Shown here one piece after another: positions 9,401 through 24,400 of a stretch of 64,000 nucleotides of DNA. Position 1 is the first letter of the stretch. Every line of letters starts with the position of its first letter. The stretch spans positions 361,122 through 425,121 of the forward strand of contig PTFA01000086.1 of the NCBI GenBank assembly GCA_003342895.1. Direction: 5' to 3'. The notes below the pieces were generated by a model, which saw only the letters and a program-made list of their open reading frames with translations, was not told where the DNA came from and did no database searches. The translations under genes were made by a program, and so were the position numbers. Source of the DNA: Casuarius casuarius. Its lineage: Eukaryota; Chordata; Aves; Casuariiformes; Casuariidae.

Positions 9401-12150
9401 AAAATATTTTAAGATACTAATTATGGAGGAGTTGTTAAATACCTGGGAATGATTCATGTCATGAAATGGGTAGTACTGAGGTATTCTGTAGCATTCTCTA
9501 ACAGTGTTCTCAGATAGTTTGGTTACTCGAAATAGAAGATTTCAGTGTGAGAGGAAGCATACATTCTGAGTTTCCTCTACAGGCAAAAAATGCCTACACT
9601 TTAAATAGTTAATGTATGAGGAAAAGTACAGTTTCAGCACAGGCACATGGAACACATACCCAGTAGATAAAATGAGGGGAAAGAGTCAAAACGCTACTGT
9701 GGATAAATTGAACTAATTAGGTTGCATAGTGTAACTGAGATTTTGAAGCATGATAACTTCAACAATATTAATGTGTGGCATGTGGTCCTATAAAAATAGC
9801 TACATCTTGATGTGTCCATTAGAGTGAAGTTGTCTTCAAGCACTGCTAAGCTTTGAAGAACTGTTTTAAAAAATCCTAGAATCTGTCAAGGAAATGGAGA
9901 AAAATAGCTTTGGTCAGAAACAGTGGGGCTATATCTTGAAATATGTGCTTGTATGGTAACATTTAATTAAACATTATCCTGTGAATTAATGATGGATAGA
10001 AGTAAGTAGGTTTTCCTGTAGATGGCAGTATATGTTCACGTCTATTTTAGCAGTCATCAGAAGACCAACAAATGATGAAATGATGCATGTTAGAGGTGCT
10101 TTTTTTGTTGTCTTTGTTTTGACTTAGTAATGTATCTTGCTGATGATTTTTATGTATGTTAAGACTATGGAAAAAGAGTTCTTGGCAGCTTTTTTCTATA
10201 GCAGGCTAATGAGTCCTGGTGTGTCTACAAAGTGTAGTCACCACTGCTGTGAGAGAGGGTGGGATGTGCCTCTGTCTTCCTTCTACTGATGCGCAGCTGT
10301 GCTGCGATGGGGCTGCCTTGCTGCTGTGCAAGTGGCCGTCCCCACTCAGTGGAGCTGCTACGGCCTCGGCTGCGCAGCCCTGGCCCTACACATTCATTCA
10401 CCGTGGTGCTTTAACCCTGCACTCTTTTGCTGGGTTTATTTTCTGTAGCCTTAGTTGACTGAATTGGCTAAATGAACGGTCAGGGGAGTGCCAGCAGTGC
10501 AAGGGAGGTGCAGGTAGCATGCACTACGAGCAGGGCCTCGCGCTTGGCCCTGGTGCTGCCAGTGAGCCAGTGGGTCTGCTCCGCTGGCCTGTGAGACCTT
10601 CCCATGGCGAGCACAGGAGCAGCCACCGTGTCTGACATCCCAATGGCTTGCAAAGGAAGCAAACTTCATTGGTGCACTGGTGCAAAACCACATATTTTGA
10701 GTAAAAGTGTGTGTTAGGCAAGAAAAAATAGTATGTAATGAGAGAATCAGCCTGCGTCACTTGGTTTACAGTACCATTGGAGAGTTTTCTAGAGCTGAAA
10801 AGAAGAATTACTGGAATAATGAAGTGATCATCCCACTTTGTAGTATGATGAAATTAGTAACTGCTGAGGTTCAGAAGAAACTTCACGTCTTGCGGTATGT
10901 TTCATAATTGTTAATTATTTGTTCTATTGTATTTTCTTGTAAAGTATGTGGTTATGGCAGCAAATGATGACAATCAGGTTTGTTACACAGGTGAAAAACG
11001 TCCTTCAAGGTGAGCTGAAGTGTGCACACAGACTATGTGGGGTGATTTGGCCCTTCAGAATGGTATGAGCTTGTCATGTCCTTTATTTTTGTTCTATTTT
11101 TTCCCAAGTTAAGCTTGGAGAAAACAGTGTGGAAATGGTCCTTAGTCAGTGTCACCATAAAGACTCTTTTTTTCCGCATGCGGTGATGTAAGATTTTACC
11201 CTGAGGTCTTCTTCAGTCATTCTCTAAATAGTATTCTGATAAGAGCAGATGAGGAAAATAAATCAGCTGATTTCCACTTTTGTGAATATTCAAAAAAAAT
11301 TTCCTTGCAAGATCATCTGAGGTTCCTGCTATCCTCTTCTTCATATCCAAAATAATCCTCCTCTTTTTTTCCTGTCTTTCCAATCTTTTTGCTGATTACT
11401 GAGTCTGGATTAGCCAAACACACTTACTGGCTGTCAGTACATCTACTGGAGATCTTTGCTGTGAATACTTTGGTTATAATGAGTTTTGTTAAGGTTATTT
11501 TCTAGCAACTATGCTGCAAATAGGAGTGAGATATAGCTGCAATTTATCGTATGCCCTTTGTGCTCTCATTCCTTGTGCACATTTGCCTTGTTTTGTAAAA
11601 AGAGCAAGGTCAAATGTTAGTCAAGGGATCTAAGCGCTAGCAACTGGAGTAAACCTTATGGCAGACTGTATGATTCTCTCACATTGCCTATAGCAGGTCG
11701 TGCCACCAGTACTGGTAGTAGCAAAGTCACTCTGCTGCTACAGCCCAAAACTTGCTGGAAGCTGGTAAATGGACCTCCTTTTCCCCCCCCAGTATAAAGT
11801 GGGTTTATTCTTCAGTTACCATAAGCCAGACTCCCCCATCTCTCAAACGTCAGTTAGGGGAGTCCGCTCGGAGGGTCACTCAGCACCCTTCACTCTAGAG
11901 CCAGAGTATAAGGCAGCGATTTGACTCCGAGCTGCGGTGCTGAGGTGGCTTTACAAGACACATGGCCCAAATGAATTGCTAGTTTAGATACCTGTGCCAT
12001 CTAATTGTGGAAAACTGATTTCAGCGTGGGCTAATTATCCTTGCTGAAAGAATGTCTTTTCCTTGCTTTTTTTCTTTTAACATCTTTTCATTTTCTGTTT
12101 CTTTTAAATATTAACAGCTAGGTACTGCAAAGCATTTCATTGGCAGATTT
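6451..12150. other. AT-rich intergenic sequence downstream of CTCFL
   Basis: No exon-like open frame, RNA gene or intact mobile element seen. The sequence is AT-rich with many short A and T runs and scattered TTAATTAA-type motifs. A short GC-richer island at about 10240-10640 contains only short overlapping chance frames. A stray AATAAA occurs near 8755. Confidence 0.6.
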
Positions 12151-12154
12151 TTCT

Positions 12155-12268
12155 GTGATTTACAGAAAGGGCTGAGGCGCGGGGCAATGGTGATTCCCTC
12201 AAGGTCACCCAAAAGGCTAACATCTGGAAATTGGACCCAGATTCCTTTCATTCCAGTGCTCTAAGTAA
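12155..12268 (-). repeat. Degraded MIR-like core-SINE fragment
   Basis: The plus strand reads like the reverse complement of a MIR tRNA-derived SINE. It contains TTTACAGAAAGGGCTGAGGC (MIR: tttacagatgaggaaactgaggc), then CTCAAGGTCACCC, then a GGACCCAGATTCC segment and CAGTGCTCTAA. Order and spacing agree with the family as remembered. The copy is heavily diverged, so the insertion is old. Confidence 0.7.
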
Positions 12269-12314
12269 TATTGTTCACCTATGTTCACCTATTTCACTAG
12301 GTAATATTGTTCAC
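12265..12314 (+). repeat. Small local duplications
   Basis: GTTCACCTAT occurs twice in tandem at 12273-12292, and GTAATATTGTTCAC occurs at 12265-12278 and again at 12301-12314 (period 36). This looks like replication slippage at the edge of the MIR-like fragment. Confidence 0.85.
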
Positions 12315-12435
12315 TTATGTTTTAATGAAGAAATTCTGGACATCTACTGCTACTGATGTGACAGAAAGTTAACAAAAGGGAATTAAAAATTTTCGTTGTC
12401 ATGAAAAAAACAGCAAACTCTCACAAGAGTAGTTA

Positions 12436-12492
12436 TGGTATCCCCGTTGTGCAGAAGAGGAAGATGATACAAAGAGGCAAATTAATCTCTGA
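12436..12492 (-). repeat. Possible second MIR-like fragment
   Basis: The plus strand TATCCCCGTTGTGCAGAAGAGG followed by AAGATGATACAAAGAGGC resembles reverse-complement MIR (tatccccattttacagatgagg, aaactgaggcacagagaggt). It is short and diverged, in the same orientation as the fragment at 12155-12268, and may belong to the same event. Confidence 0.45.
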
Positions 12493-12499
12493 TTTAATT

Positions 12500-15400
12500 C
12501 TTTTACCTTCAGCAGCAATGAAGCCCAACGATGCTACAGTATGCTGCTGCTTATTACCTGTCTAATAATCTTACTGAACTAGAAATAGAAACCCAGGGGT
12601 GTTGCAGCATGTAAAGATTAAGCTACATTAGCAGAAGATGGTGAGCAAATGTGCAAGGACCTAATGACATTAAGCCAACACTGTTAATCACTTTCAGAGC
12701 CATTAAACTCAGAATATTAAAACTGAAATAACATTTTTAACTTCTTAAAGGTCAGCGCTTGAGATGATATAAAGGCAGTACGGCAGCGTGACTAATGGCC
12801 ATGGGTGAGAGTGGTGTGGTATAGTATCTCATAAGGAGGAAATACGGAGAGAATTCAATTTCCTGCTAGTTGGGAAAGTTCATATATGAGATGCAGACTC
12901 AATAGTCTTAAGACCTTCTAAAGCAGGAGGAGTAAAATGAGTAATCTTCTTAGACACAAGGGGAGACCTGTTCACACTCGTTCGCACTGAACGTAAGCTA
13001 CCTCCATGTAGTTACTGGTGGGTTCTCTGATGGGTGGCTGAATGTTGTGTTATATGGCTCCAACAGTGACCTCCACTTGCAGTTTAATATCTATTTTTTT
13101 TGTTTTGTTTGAGAAACCGAATGTTCATTTGAAAGCAATTTACGTTAATGCAGTATGCCTTCAGGCAAAAATCATTCCCCGTTGTTGCGTTTTTAAACAG
13201 TCCAACTATTGTTTGAAGTTAGTCACTGAAACAGTTGGACTCTGTCTAGCGTCATGGGTGTGTGATCGTTACAAGATGGTAAAGAATTTTCTGACAGTTT
13301 TAGTTCAATCTGTTTTCATTTTGAATTGGTACTTGACAATGAAGAATTTAGTTTCTTTCCTCATTGGTAGTTGACTGTTTGAGTTACCTCTGTAAATGAT
13401 TTTGCCTATTAACTTTGTGTTTTTCCAGATTCAGTCTGTGATTACTTTTATCCCTGCCCTGTCCACATAGCAAGATTTGCAGCTAATGGGAAGAGTGCAA
13501 AGGAAGAGTGACATTGCTGTTTGTTTTGATAAGAAAGAGCGTTGCTTTTATTACCAACTAATCAAATGGTAGGTAGTTCATTCATTGTGTGAATTCATTC
13601 CAGATAAATGTGAGTTGAGACAGTTGGGGCTTCCTGTTGGGTTTAACTTCCAGAAGTGATGCATAATGCACGGTCCCATTGCAGACTAAGATATTCAGCA
13701 CCTTTTCAGGCAATTCTTCTGTACTTTGCATACCAAAAGGATTTTTCTGCTTGTCTTGAAATTCCTAAGAGAAATGCAGGAGTTTGTAAGGGTGCCTGCC
13801 AGCTCCATCGTGACAGCACAGCATAGCAGTGAACTGCTGTTTGTTCTGTGGCTGGCCACTCTGTCTGGCAGATGCAAGCTAACTACAGGAGGTCATATAT
13901 ATATGGGCAGGCAGGCTGTCCTAATAGTGGAGTTTTCTCTTTCTCAGAAGCAGATGATTGAATAGAAACAATACGCTGCTTTCCCCATCCGATGATGAAG
14001 ACTGACAGTTTGTAGGAGATGAGTCAAAGGTTACTGATGAGAAGATCCATCCAGATAATTGCTGTAATTGCACCCTGAGGATGCAGCTCCTATCACAAAG
14101 CATTAGGCAGTAACTCTATTTGTAAATATATACTTGACAGTGAACTCCATCCTATGCCTTAAAACAGAAAGTTTCCTTCGTTAGATATAAAGGGAGAAAC
14201 TTTTCTTTTAACTTTTTCTTAAGTCAGCCATGTTTTCCTCTGTTGGCAGGTGAATAGGAAATACTCCCATCTGAAATAGCTAATTGTGATTTAAATGTAA
14301 AAATACCAGTTAGAGTTAAATCTTTTGGCGAATACATTAGCTGCTGTTATTTCACAACAAATAGCATGAGCAGAATGAATGAGCGAATATACATCATTCA
14401 TAATACTTAATTTGAAGGTGCATCTTTTTCTTACAGTGTTTGGTTCATTTTTCTTGAATTTGTCCAGTGACTACTCTGCAATTAAATACAAACATCTTTT
14501 CCATTGGAGGGTGAATAGTTTTAGACAGGATGCAAACAGTGTTACTGCCACAAAAATAGCTGTTTAATCCATCTCTTCATAAGACGCAGAAATAAGCAAT
14601 ACGCAAGTGTGAGAATTGATACTCAGGAATGAGAGTCAATGTAAGCACATCAAATTTCTCAGTGTATCAACAGCTGCTTTTAAATACATGCTTAGCTATT
14701 AGGAGCTAGAAGTTAAAAATTAGTCTCATATACATATTTAGGCACTCGCCTTGTTATTAAAGATGCTGATCTCAGCAGCTAGTTAGCAATTTTAGATATT
14801 GTGGCCTTAACCGCTTAAACTTGTAAATGAGAAGAGGGTGAACACATCTGGATTTTCGAGAAAATACGCAAAGCATTTTAAAGATATTTATGTGTCTAAA
14901 AATCCATTAGAGTTTGAAATGTGACTTTCAGAAGTGTGAGTGGCTATGTCTGTCGTTGCTGCAAAAAGCAACCCCCAGTGCTGGTACTAGCAGCACACGC
15001 CGATTCTGGTGAACGGCTGTGCAGGTGTGGTTGGTGATCTGGTACCCAAAACAGTGTTTCCAGGTGAACAAAATTCTATATGTTCCAGCTTGATTGTGAC
15101 TGTGTTCAACATGAAAGCAAGCCTGATTTTGAGAGCCATCACTGTTTAATGGTATAGACATACCTGTTTGATGCAACTTCCGCTGAAATCATTGACCCCA
15201 GATTAGTTTTTATTTTTCAGAATTTAAATTGTTGTATGGTTGTTTATGAAACCAGTAAAAGTCCCACTAGGTACTATGAAAGAATCAGATTTGTGGCCAG
15301 ATGCTATGTTTAGAAATTGAAAACTTTTATTTTATAAAATTAATTATTCTAACTTGAGAAAATTATGTTGCCTGAATACTTACGCCCTCTTGCTTAATAA

Positions 15401-18400
15401 AGAAGTAACTTATGGAAGTCCTTGCGCTGCACGATGCAGAGATCATTAGCAAGGAGATGATGAAGTTTGTTCTCTTCTAGCCCATGCTCTCTGGGACTAG
15501 GGAACATGCATCTAGCCTGGGAATCAGCACCTGCCTGGCACATTTATATATATTAATTTACATTTACCATACTGCCCTACTGTTAGGAACATTTTTCCTT
15601 TTCAATATGACTCCATTTTTTATGACTACACACTAAGAAAGAAATTGTATATAGTATTTATCATTGACAGAAGTTTTGTTCCTTGCAGCGCAATTTTTTT
15701 TTTTATGAACTGTCTGGTCCAAGCTTATATTCATGCCTTACAAAAGATACAAAAATAATGCCATCATTTTTCGCTAGTTCATAGTGTTACAAAACAGAGT
15801 CAGTCTCATGCTTCTCACTGAGTAGGACCAAAACCCACAAGCTTTGTGGTTGCATTTCTGAGTGAAACTAATGAAATAAGTAACATCATTACTTGTCAGT
15901 CCAGTTCTTGGCAATTAGTGTTTAATTATATGAAGAATGAAAAACTTTAAACAGAGACTGTGTTCACTAAGCAGCAAATAAAATGGCATGAACTAACTAA
16001 AATATAAAAATCATGTGTTTTTTTTACCTCAGACAACAGATCATATTTAAGTGATGTTTTTACCACAGAATGCTTCCTATTTTAATAGACTATTTCTCTG
16101 TCCATAGGGGAAGTTTTCTTCTCTTTTTTGAAGTAGAGGCCCAAAGGATAGGAAACAAAACGTTTGTTTTCGAAAGAAGATATAGTGTTCCTATTCTAAC
16201 AAAGCTAGATGAAGAACCTTGATTAGCTTACCAACAGCAAGGAAGGTAAGTGAGTATCCAGAATTAAGTACGATCTTGTTTATTAACAGTCTTACATCTG
16301 GAGAAACGGACATTCATATGTGTTTCATGTATCAGTTTTCTATGGTTACCAGAAGCTGACAGAATAAAGAAGTGCAAGAGTAACCTGGCGCTGCTTTAAA
16401 CAAAGACTTGTTCCTCTCTGATGCACTCTGGGGATTGCTTGCATGTCGAGGCATGTTCCTTTCTTACCGACAGCTACACAAAGGCAGGGGGAGAACAGCA
16501 TTTTCTGGAAACTGCTCAGGTTTTGTTTTTAATGTGCTGTTATTTTCCTCTTCATAGTTTTCTTTCTGCTCAAATTCCAAGAAGGTGTAATAGGAAAGAC
16601 AAGTATCTTTCACTGACATACATGCCAATGTAGGTATTATGATAATAAAACTGTGTTCTCATGTTGCAGTTTCTTCAGTCAGGTTTTCTTTTTGTTCAGT
16701 TAAATTGCTATGAGACTTCTCACACCTGTAAAGGCTGTAGGATCAGAGATGTAGTGGTTCACATCATATAACGGTCATGCAAACATTAATTTAATCATCT
16801 CTCTACTATTATGAAAGGAAGTAGATTGTAACATAGGCCTAAGAAAGATTGCCGCCAACATTTTCTTCTAGATTAGTACAAATTGTTTGTAGGGTTTTCA
16901 GACTCACTCTGTGCATTAGAATATGCATAAAATCTGTTAAATCCAATGATTTCCTCCTTACTCGGGTAGAAAATCCTTAGAAAGAATGAATGTATAATTC
17001 AGAATATGTTACATTTTTTATGCCCAATAACAGAAGAGTGGGCTGATATTATGGTGTTTTGGTTTATATCTTTTGCCATGCATTCAGCAACATGCAGAAC
17101 AGTGTTTCATGCCCTCAATGTATCTTGATGTTTAATTAAAATGCATTTAGTGTCTGTAATTCGAATATACTCTTGAAAGTCTCCCCAAAAGCTCTCGTTG
17201 GTGTGAAGCACTAACAGACTTACACCAAGCATATCTGCCATTACTAAAAACTATGCGAAGAGAGACTTGGAAAAAAATCTTCTTGAAATACAGTATAGAA
17301 GAACTGCAAAAATCAGAGACTGTCTTCTTGAGCCAACTGTCACATAGGAGCTCTGCCAGCTATTTTTGCTAGGAGTGCTTAGGGTAGAAGACAAACATGG
17401 TTAAATTAGCTAGAATGCTGGAAGTTCAGTCAAGGATACTGCCTGAAATAGTTCACCCAGAAAAGGACAAAGCTTTCGTATGACAGCCCCTTCAGAACTC
17501 CAACCACAGTAATAATTTTTAATAAGTAAATATCAAATGCAGTAATTTTGCTGTAATTTTGTTTTGCAACAGATTATTGGGATGCTTTGATGTCACAAAA
17601 AGCCCTCTGTGCAAAACTCACTAATGTAAAAACATATGGAGGAAAATGTGTTTGTGTCTGGGGCTTATTTTGTTCTGACATGGTTTTTACTTCCTCATGA
17701 ATACCTGTCTTTTGACCTTATTCACCCTGAGATAATATTGACATAAAAAGCACAGGAGATTTGATCTTCCCATGTAGGAATAAAATTCAGTGTTTACTCA
17801 TGAATATTTTTGTACTTGTTCTTGTTCAGTCATAAGGCAAATGGAGAGGAATGAGGTTGCAGTACAAGTTGAAATATAAGAAAGTGTTTAAGCTGTTGTA
17901 GTTGCAGATCCTTGTTCATTATGTCATGCTTTCAAACTTGTTCGGGAGTCTGCAGAAGTTGGCTTGAACGTTTGCCTGTGCTTGAGGCAAAGGAGCATTT
18001 CTGGAGGACAGCAGCAACCTCTTTTTGGCTTTTCAAGGAGAGTCTAGCGCTATTCTGTCAAAGCTCAGTTTTAGATTCTTCTGACAGCTATTTAGAGATG
18101 GCAGACGTGGATGAGACTGGGCAAAACTTTTCTGTCGTGAGGGACGTTCTGGTGGTTGTGCAGGAGGTACGAGTGTGCTGGCAGACTGCTAAGGGCTGAC
18201 CCCCTTCTTTCCCCCCTCAGCTACAGCTGAGCTACACCACTTTGTGGCCTGCTGGCTGCCATTCAGCTCCAGTGCGTTGGGTCTAATCAGGAGGAGAAAA
18301 TCAGTATTCTTGATGCTGGGCATCCTTATTCTTCTCTTCTGGCTCTCTCTCTTCTCTGAGGTAAAATGACCAGTTATTATTCAGCTACCACCCTGTCTTC

Positions 18401-21400
18401 TGGCCCAAATATTCTGCATGTCAGCTTGCCTGGGGTTCTCAGATATATGTTCCCTGCAACCCCACTATTACAGTCAACGTATGCCATATGCGTACCTAAC
18501 ACCATGCAAATACTCTCTGCCTTTCACTTGATCGCTCCAGTTCTCTCATCTCAAATCCCTTCAGCTGCCGCAGAAGCTTTACAGAAGTTCCAGTCTCTCC
18601 CCAAATGACATGTGTGTGGATGCACCACCCCATCTGTTAATTCACATTTGCAGGCACAGACCAGTTTCTAATCATGTAAGTAGACAGCAGCTATATTCAG
18701 CCCACATGTATAAAAAGAGTAATTTTGAAATGCCAGCAGAGGTACAAACCATCCTGTGCCCTGTTTGTTGTGAGCCCTTTGCAAATGCAGCCCTCACGGT
18801 CCTGGGCTCAGCAAAGGGTTAACATGGGGCTGTGCACAGGCAGTTCCCTCGCTGCACCTCCTAAAGAAACATTAATTATACAGAGCCCTAAGGATTCAGA
18901 GCAGCTAGAAAGGCTAAGTAGTATTTAAAACCAAGACAGTCAAATAATCAGTTGGATTTGATCTCTAATAAATTACTATGTTCTGATGATAAAATTCAGT
19001 AAGAGTGTGACAGTCAGATGGGGGTTTGGCAGCAAAAGTTTTAAAAATAAATAGTCTTAAATTGCAGGAAATTACAGCAAACAGCTCCTTGGAGTTATTT
19101 TTCTCAGTGCATTGTGTGTCTGAGAAGCGAGGCAGCCTGCTGGCAAGCTTTTGACCTTTTGTGTATGAAATAAAATATGCAGGTGCAATGCTGTGAATGC
19201 ACAACGGGCGATAGTGACTTTAGACTGAGGGCTCGTGTAATGAGGGCCCCACTGGGTTTGTCAAAGGTGCTCCAGATTAACCACACAAAGTTTTAGACGA
19301 AGGCGGTGAAAGGCTAGAACTGGCCCTAAAGGATTGCAGAACGTGTATTTCCTAGATGCGGTGTTATATTCAAAACCTGTAAATCAGCCAATGAACGTCT
19401 TATTTTAAATTATCTTCCTAATAATAGGTCTGACTCTTATCTCCTCTGCCGTGGTTTCGGTCTGGGGTAACTCTTGTCAGGGCAGTTGGGTTTAGTTCAC
19501 AGTTCTGTTGCTACAACTGTGATCTAATTATCAGGTCCTCGTATAAAACCTGCATGAAATGATTTTCTGCTTCTCAGTATAAGTAGTTGTATTTGAAGAA
19601 AAACAGGACAAATTTATCCAAAGACATTTTAAAGCTTCTTTTACCACAATAGCTGAGTTACCTCATAATCTTTTACATGCTTTTCATCGCATGAAATTCT
19701 GTGAAATAGGGGAAGTGCTATTGCCTTTTTCTCGTGTGGTTGGGGAGCTGATGCAGCAAAGGCTGAGCTGCTGGCGAGAGAAGTTTATGGGAGAAAAAGC
19801 CATGGACCTACCCCAGGCTGTAGGCTGACAGAGCAGCAGGTTTTCTCATTAACTTTTTGTCATGGCAAGCAAAAAATGTATAGAGACATCTCAAACAAAG
19901 AAAAAAAGGTTAACTGTTATTTTAATGTTTTCTTGCTCTCTTTAAAGTTTCACATGAAATTCTTTCTTCATGGAAGATGAGATCTATGTCAGTTTTGCTT
20001 TGTATCGTCAGTGTTGTTTTGCCCATCCTAATTTGTCAGCTGCCCCTTTTTTATGTGAAGTATATCATATTTATTTTTAATTTCCAAGACAAGTTTTGAT
20101 TAAACTATTCCCAGTTATAACAGAAATGTATTGTTTAGCTTATATTACTACATTTTACACCTTAATTTAAAGAATCATTAGTTGCTCGATTCTAAATGAT
20201 TTATGTCCAAGAGGAAAAAATATTCTCAGATAATTTGTTTTAGACATAAGCAATTTAAGGCCACATACTAGTTACTTAAATAAAGTAGCGATTTCATGAT
20301 TTATATAATAATAATATAATTAATACTATATCATTCATTTATTATAAGTTCTAAAATTCTTTGCTGATACCTATAAATAAAATAGGATTTAAGCATGGGC
20401 CTTTACAAGTAAGGACAAATAACTTCATTTTACGTTGGTAGAATTAAAATAATATGGCTTGCCAGCCCTTCAGCAAAATGAGCATGAAGTATGCATTTTT
20501 AATGTATCCTTGTTTTAAAGGTGACTTGGAAAGCATTTTTGGAAGTTTTATTTATGACCTATTTTTACTCCTTTATAATAGAAGAAAAAGACCACAGGCG
20601 TTTTCATTTTCTGTCTCTCTTTTCACACCCTTTTAGAAATCCAAGCTTCAGAGCTGGGAAAAAAAAAAAAGAGGTAGTTTCCATCTACAGGAGAACAGAT
20701 AAACTCTAATGGTGAGCATGCTTTATTACTGCACCATTTAATTTTGTATGCTGTGGAATATTATTTTGAATTGTTTATAGTTTAAGCTTCATGAAGACTT
20801 AATATAACTGTTCCTGAAAGAACTATATGAATTATACGTGGGACACCTTGCAAGCAGCTGGTTCCTGGAAGCCATATCCCACAAATGTGCAGAGGAGCTC
20901 TGTTTTATTTCCCCATTGAGATGCTACTGGGCCAGACTAGAAGGTTGGAGGTGAAGGAGATAACTTTGTATAACCCGTCTTCTAGAAGTGAGGAAGCAGA
21001 GTGTACTGTTTCTGACTACACGGACTGTGAGAAGATCAGACAGCAATTTAGCTTACTTCACCCAAGATGGACCAGGCAATGGCTGAGCTGATAGATTCCA
21101 CCAAGTAGGAAATTTGAGCAGGTAATGCTGAAGCACAGGTGAATGCTGGCAAAGGCTCTGACTTCAGGTTTTGTTTTAGTTTTCTAACAAACAGAGACAC
21201 CTCCTAGTGTCCACTTTTAATTGCTGGCTGAAAGTTGCCTGGTAAAGTTGTTTTATAGCAGAAAATTGAATTTCCAGTTAGATGCTCCCATGATACCTTG
21301 CTGCTGCTCACTAAGGAGAGGGCTGTGGTGCACAGCGGAAGATGCAGTACAGTTAGATCTGATCAGTGGAGGGGCATCCTCTCTGGAGAACTAACGCGTG

Positions 21401-24400
21401 AAGCATTTGCATCTTTTGAACGTTATGACAGCATTTATGATATTTTTTTTCTTTGCCAAATCTAAATTCTCAAGAAAGAAACAGTATGGAGATAGAGGTA
21501 GAGAGACATTTTTCAACTAACCTGAGTTATTTACTCTCCAGGGGGTCAGATATTATTTCTGGGTGTTGGTTTGGATGAGGGCTGCGGCCTCAGGGAATCA
21601 GCAGTTAGCAAGTGGAGCCTAGGATCTATCATACTAGTCATGAATTGTCTTCATGCTAGTCTTGTTTTTTCCTTCAGTGTAAAATACTTTTGGCTTCAAA
21701 TTTTTGGAGAGTTCTTTGTGCTTGCAAACTTACCAGAAGATGTGTGTCAGGTTATATTTCCAATTCCTAAAACCATTTAGTAAATGTGAATGTGAAGAGA
21801 CCAAATTTAAATATAATAAAGGTGCTATAAATAAAGAGTGACATTAGTGTTGGGAATGTCAGCACTGAAGTGGCTGGAGAAATGTACTCTCAACTCTCCC
21901 TGTGCAGAAGAAGTAACGAGTTTTGGGTCTCTCTTGAAAAAAGGAGTTGTTCCACTCAGATTTTCAGCGTGTATCAGATGAATATTCCTATAACCAAAAC
22001 TAAAGAGCACTAGTCATTCAGTTCTCAGAGGTTAATGTTGTTGCTACTGTTCCAATACTTACCAGTTGTTCAGGCTGGAAAAATCACCAACTTCTACTGT
22101 GGAAGAAAATCTCACGCTGTCACTAACACTTCTGTATCTTTAGAAGTCATAGGCAAGCACAAAATGGACTTGCACAAAAAAGTATGAATCAAAGTTTTAT
22201 CTGCTGATATCTATCACCGTTAGAACCAATTTTTAACTTCCATATTCTTATTAAATTTCTTTTTTTATTAAAGGATACAATATAGAGAAATTTGTATTGT
22301 CAGCTAAGTCTTTTGTCTAAAACCAGTTCTAACTATTATCTGCTGGTGGCACCATTACACAAGAAGAATTTAATCTCAAATTCTCAAACAGAAAAGATGA
22401 CACAGATTTTATCTTTCAATCTGATTTAATGGGAAAATTATATCTTTTTCTTTCCTTGTAGTTTGAAGTCAGTTAGACTATGTAGCTTATTGTCCGTATT
22501 TCACAACCACAAATGTAATTAAACCAGGTGCTTGCAGTAGAATTTGGACTGAATGTGCCATCATGGCTCAAACAGTGAATAAGGAAAGGAAGAACATGCG
22601 CTCACAGAGTCGAATGTTGAGATTTCCACCTGAAATGCAAGTGATATTGCTGAAATCTGATAAGAACCGATGCCTCGGGACTCTGACTCTTCCGCCAGGA
22701 CAGCACTCACTCTTTTAGACCCCAGCAGAGTCTGAGTGTTGGCCACAGTCTACACTAGTGAGCTTCAGAGGGGACCAGGGCAGATGGAAAACTGTAGCAT
22801 TTTATCAAAAAAGGTCCACGTCCAGGGCAGCTGAAAAGACGGACCTTATCAGCTGGTAGGGCTTTGACTATCTCTACCCATATGTTAAAATTTCTCACCT
22901 TAGGTGGGAACTTTGGGAGCTATGAAGTCTGAGAGCACCACTCACTTCCATCCCTGGTGCACTGAACTTGTTCCCTGCACGCGCTTTGAACAGCAGCAGA
23001 GCCCGCACGGTGTCATCACAAACGAAGCCTCTTGTAAATGCAGTATTTTGGTGCCATTGGTCCTTTGAGGATGAGGTTTAAAAAAATGGGCTTAACAAGG
23101 AACCTGCAAGTGCTGTAACAGGGAGGGAAATCGGCTGGCAGTGTCACCTAAAGCGGGTGATCTTTTATGCAATCATATCCTGTTCTTTTCCTGCCTCTGA
23201 GTACCTCTACACTGGGTTTAATTCTCCTGTCTTTTGTTTCAGGAATCTTGGCAAAATAATTAAAATCCAGTTTGGAAGCCTGTTCATCTTTTGGGTACTG
23301 ATGTTTATTCGTTCACATTTGGCTTTTCGATTTGCAAGTGGATAGGAACAAGCCCTTAATGTTGTATCTCCTCTCTAAATTTTCGCAAGGCTTTGGTCTG
23401 TGATGTGACTTGTTGATAAAACGCTTCCTGGTACTTCTTCATTTGCTACAGAATGACTGAACAAAGGTACATTAGTTCTTGTTTGTTGGGTAACTACCGA
23501 CATTTGTTTCTTTTGGCTGCTGAAATAGAGCGAGGTTATTCTGTTCTTCACCAAAGTTTATACTGCTGTAAAAAAACCTATCGATTAAAAAGAAAACCTA
23601 ATTTTAAAACATATCTATAGTGTTTGTGTGTATAGAGAGGTGATCAGCGTTAAGGTTTTTTTTTGTTTTGCTTGTCATAAAATGAACACTATACATTCAG
23701 ACTCTGGATACAGATTACATCCATTGTTTATGTGGTCATTGTATATACGTATATTTAATGCCTGTACCAAATCTTTCTGCTTCTTTGCTTCCTTTTTGAG
23801 GATGCTATTGATTGCTGCAGTTATAGTGTTGGTAATGTTAGTGTGGATTTAAATCATTGCTCTGGCTCAGGCAGTCCCCAAAGTGCTGATAGCTAGGAGC
23901 TGAGAAGGTACTCTGGGTAGACTCACTTTGTGTTTCCCCCATTTTATAATACTCCTTTCTACTGATTTGCTGTTGGCAAGCATTGGAAGCAGGTTAGTGT
24001 GTTTGGTGGCTCTTCCTCTGTCTGATGAATCATACTAATTGTTAGTTAAATCGTATTTTCTATGCACTTTTCACAGGAATAGTTTACAGAAAGTGTTCTG
24101 GATCTATATTTTGCGTTTGCTCAATAGTTGCTGAGTTCCTCGAGTCTGAATCTGCATTTCCTTCATGCCTACATTCCCTTTATCACTTGGACAAAAATTT
24201 CGAGGTGTGAAAATATTCAACTTCATAGTTTCTGTTTTATTTGTTTGATTATGGTTTTCCTAATCCTTCACGTCATTTCCTAGACTTTTTTATTCTCTAT
24301 TTGTATTGAATTGTAACTGTATGAGGCAATCGTATATGAAGTGTGACTGTGAAGTCTGGATTCTCCTGTGGCTAGGAGAACCAAGCACGTTCTACAGACA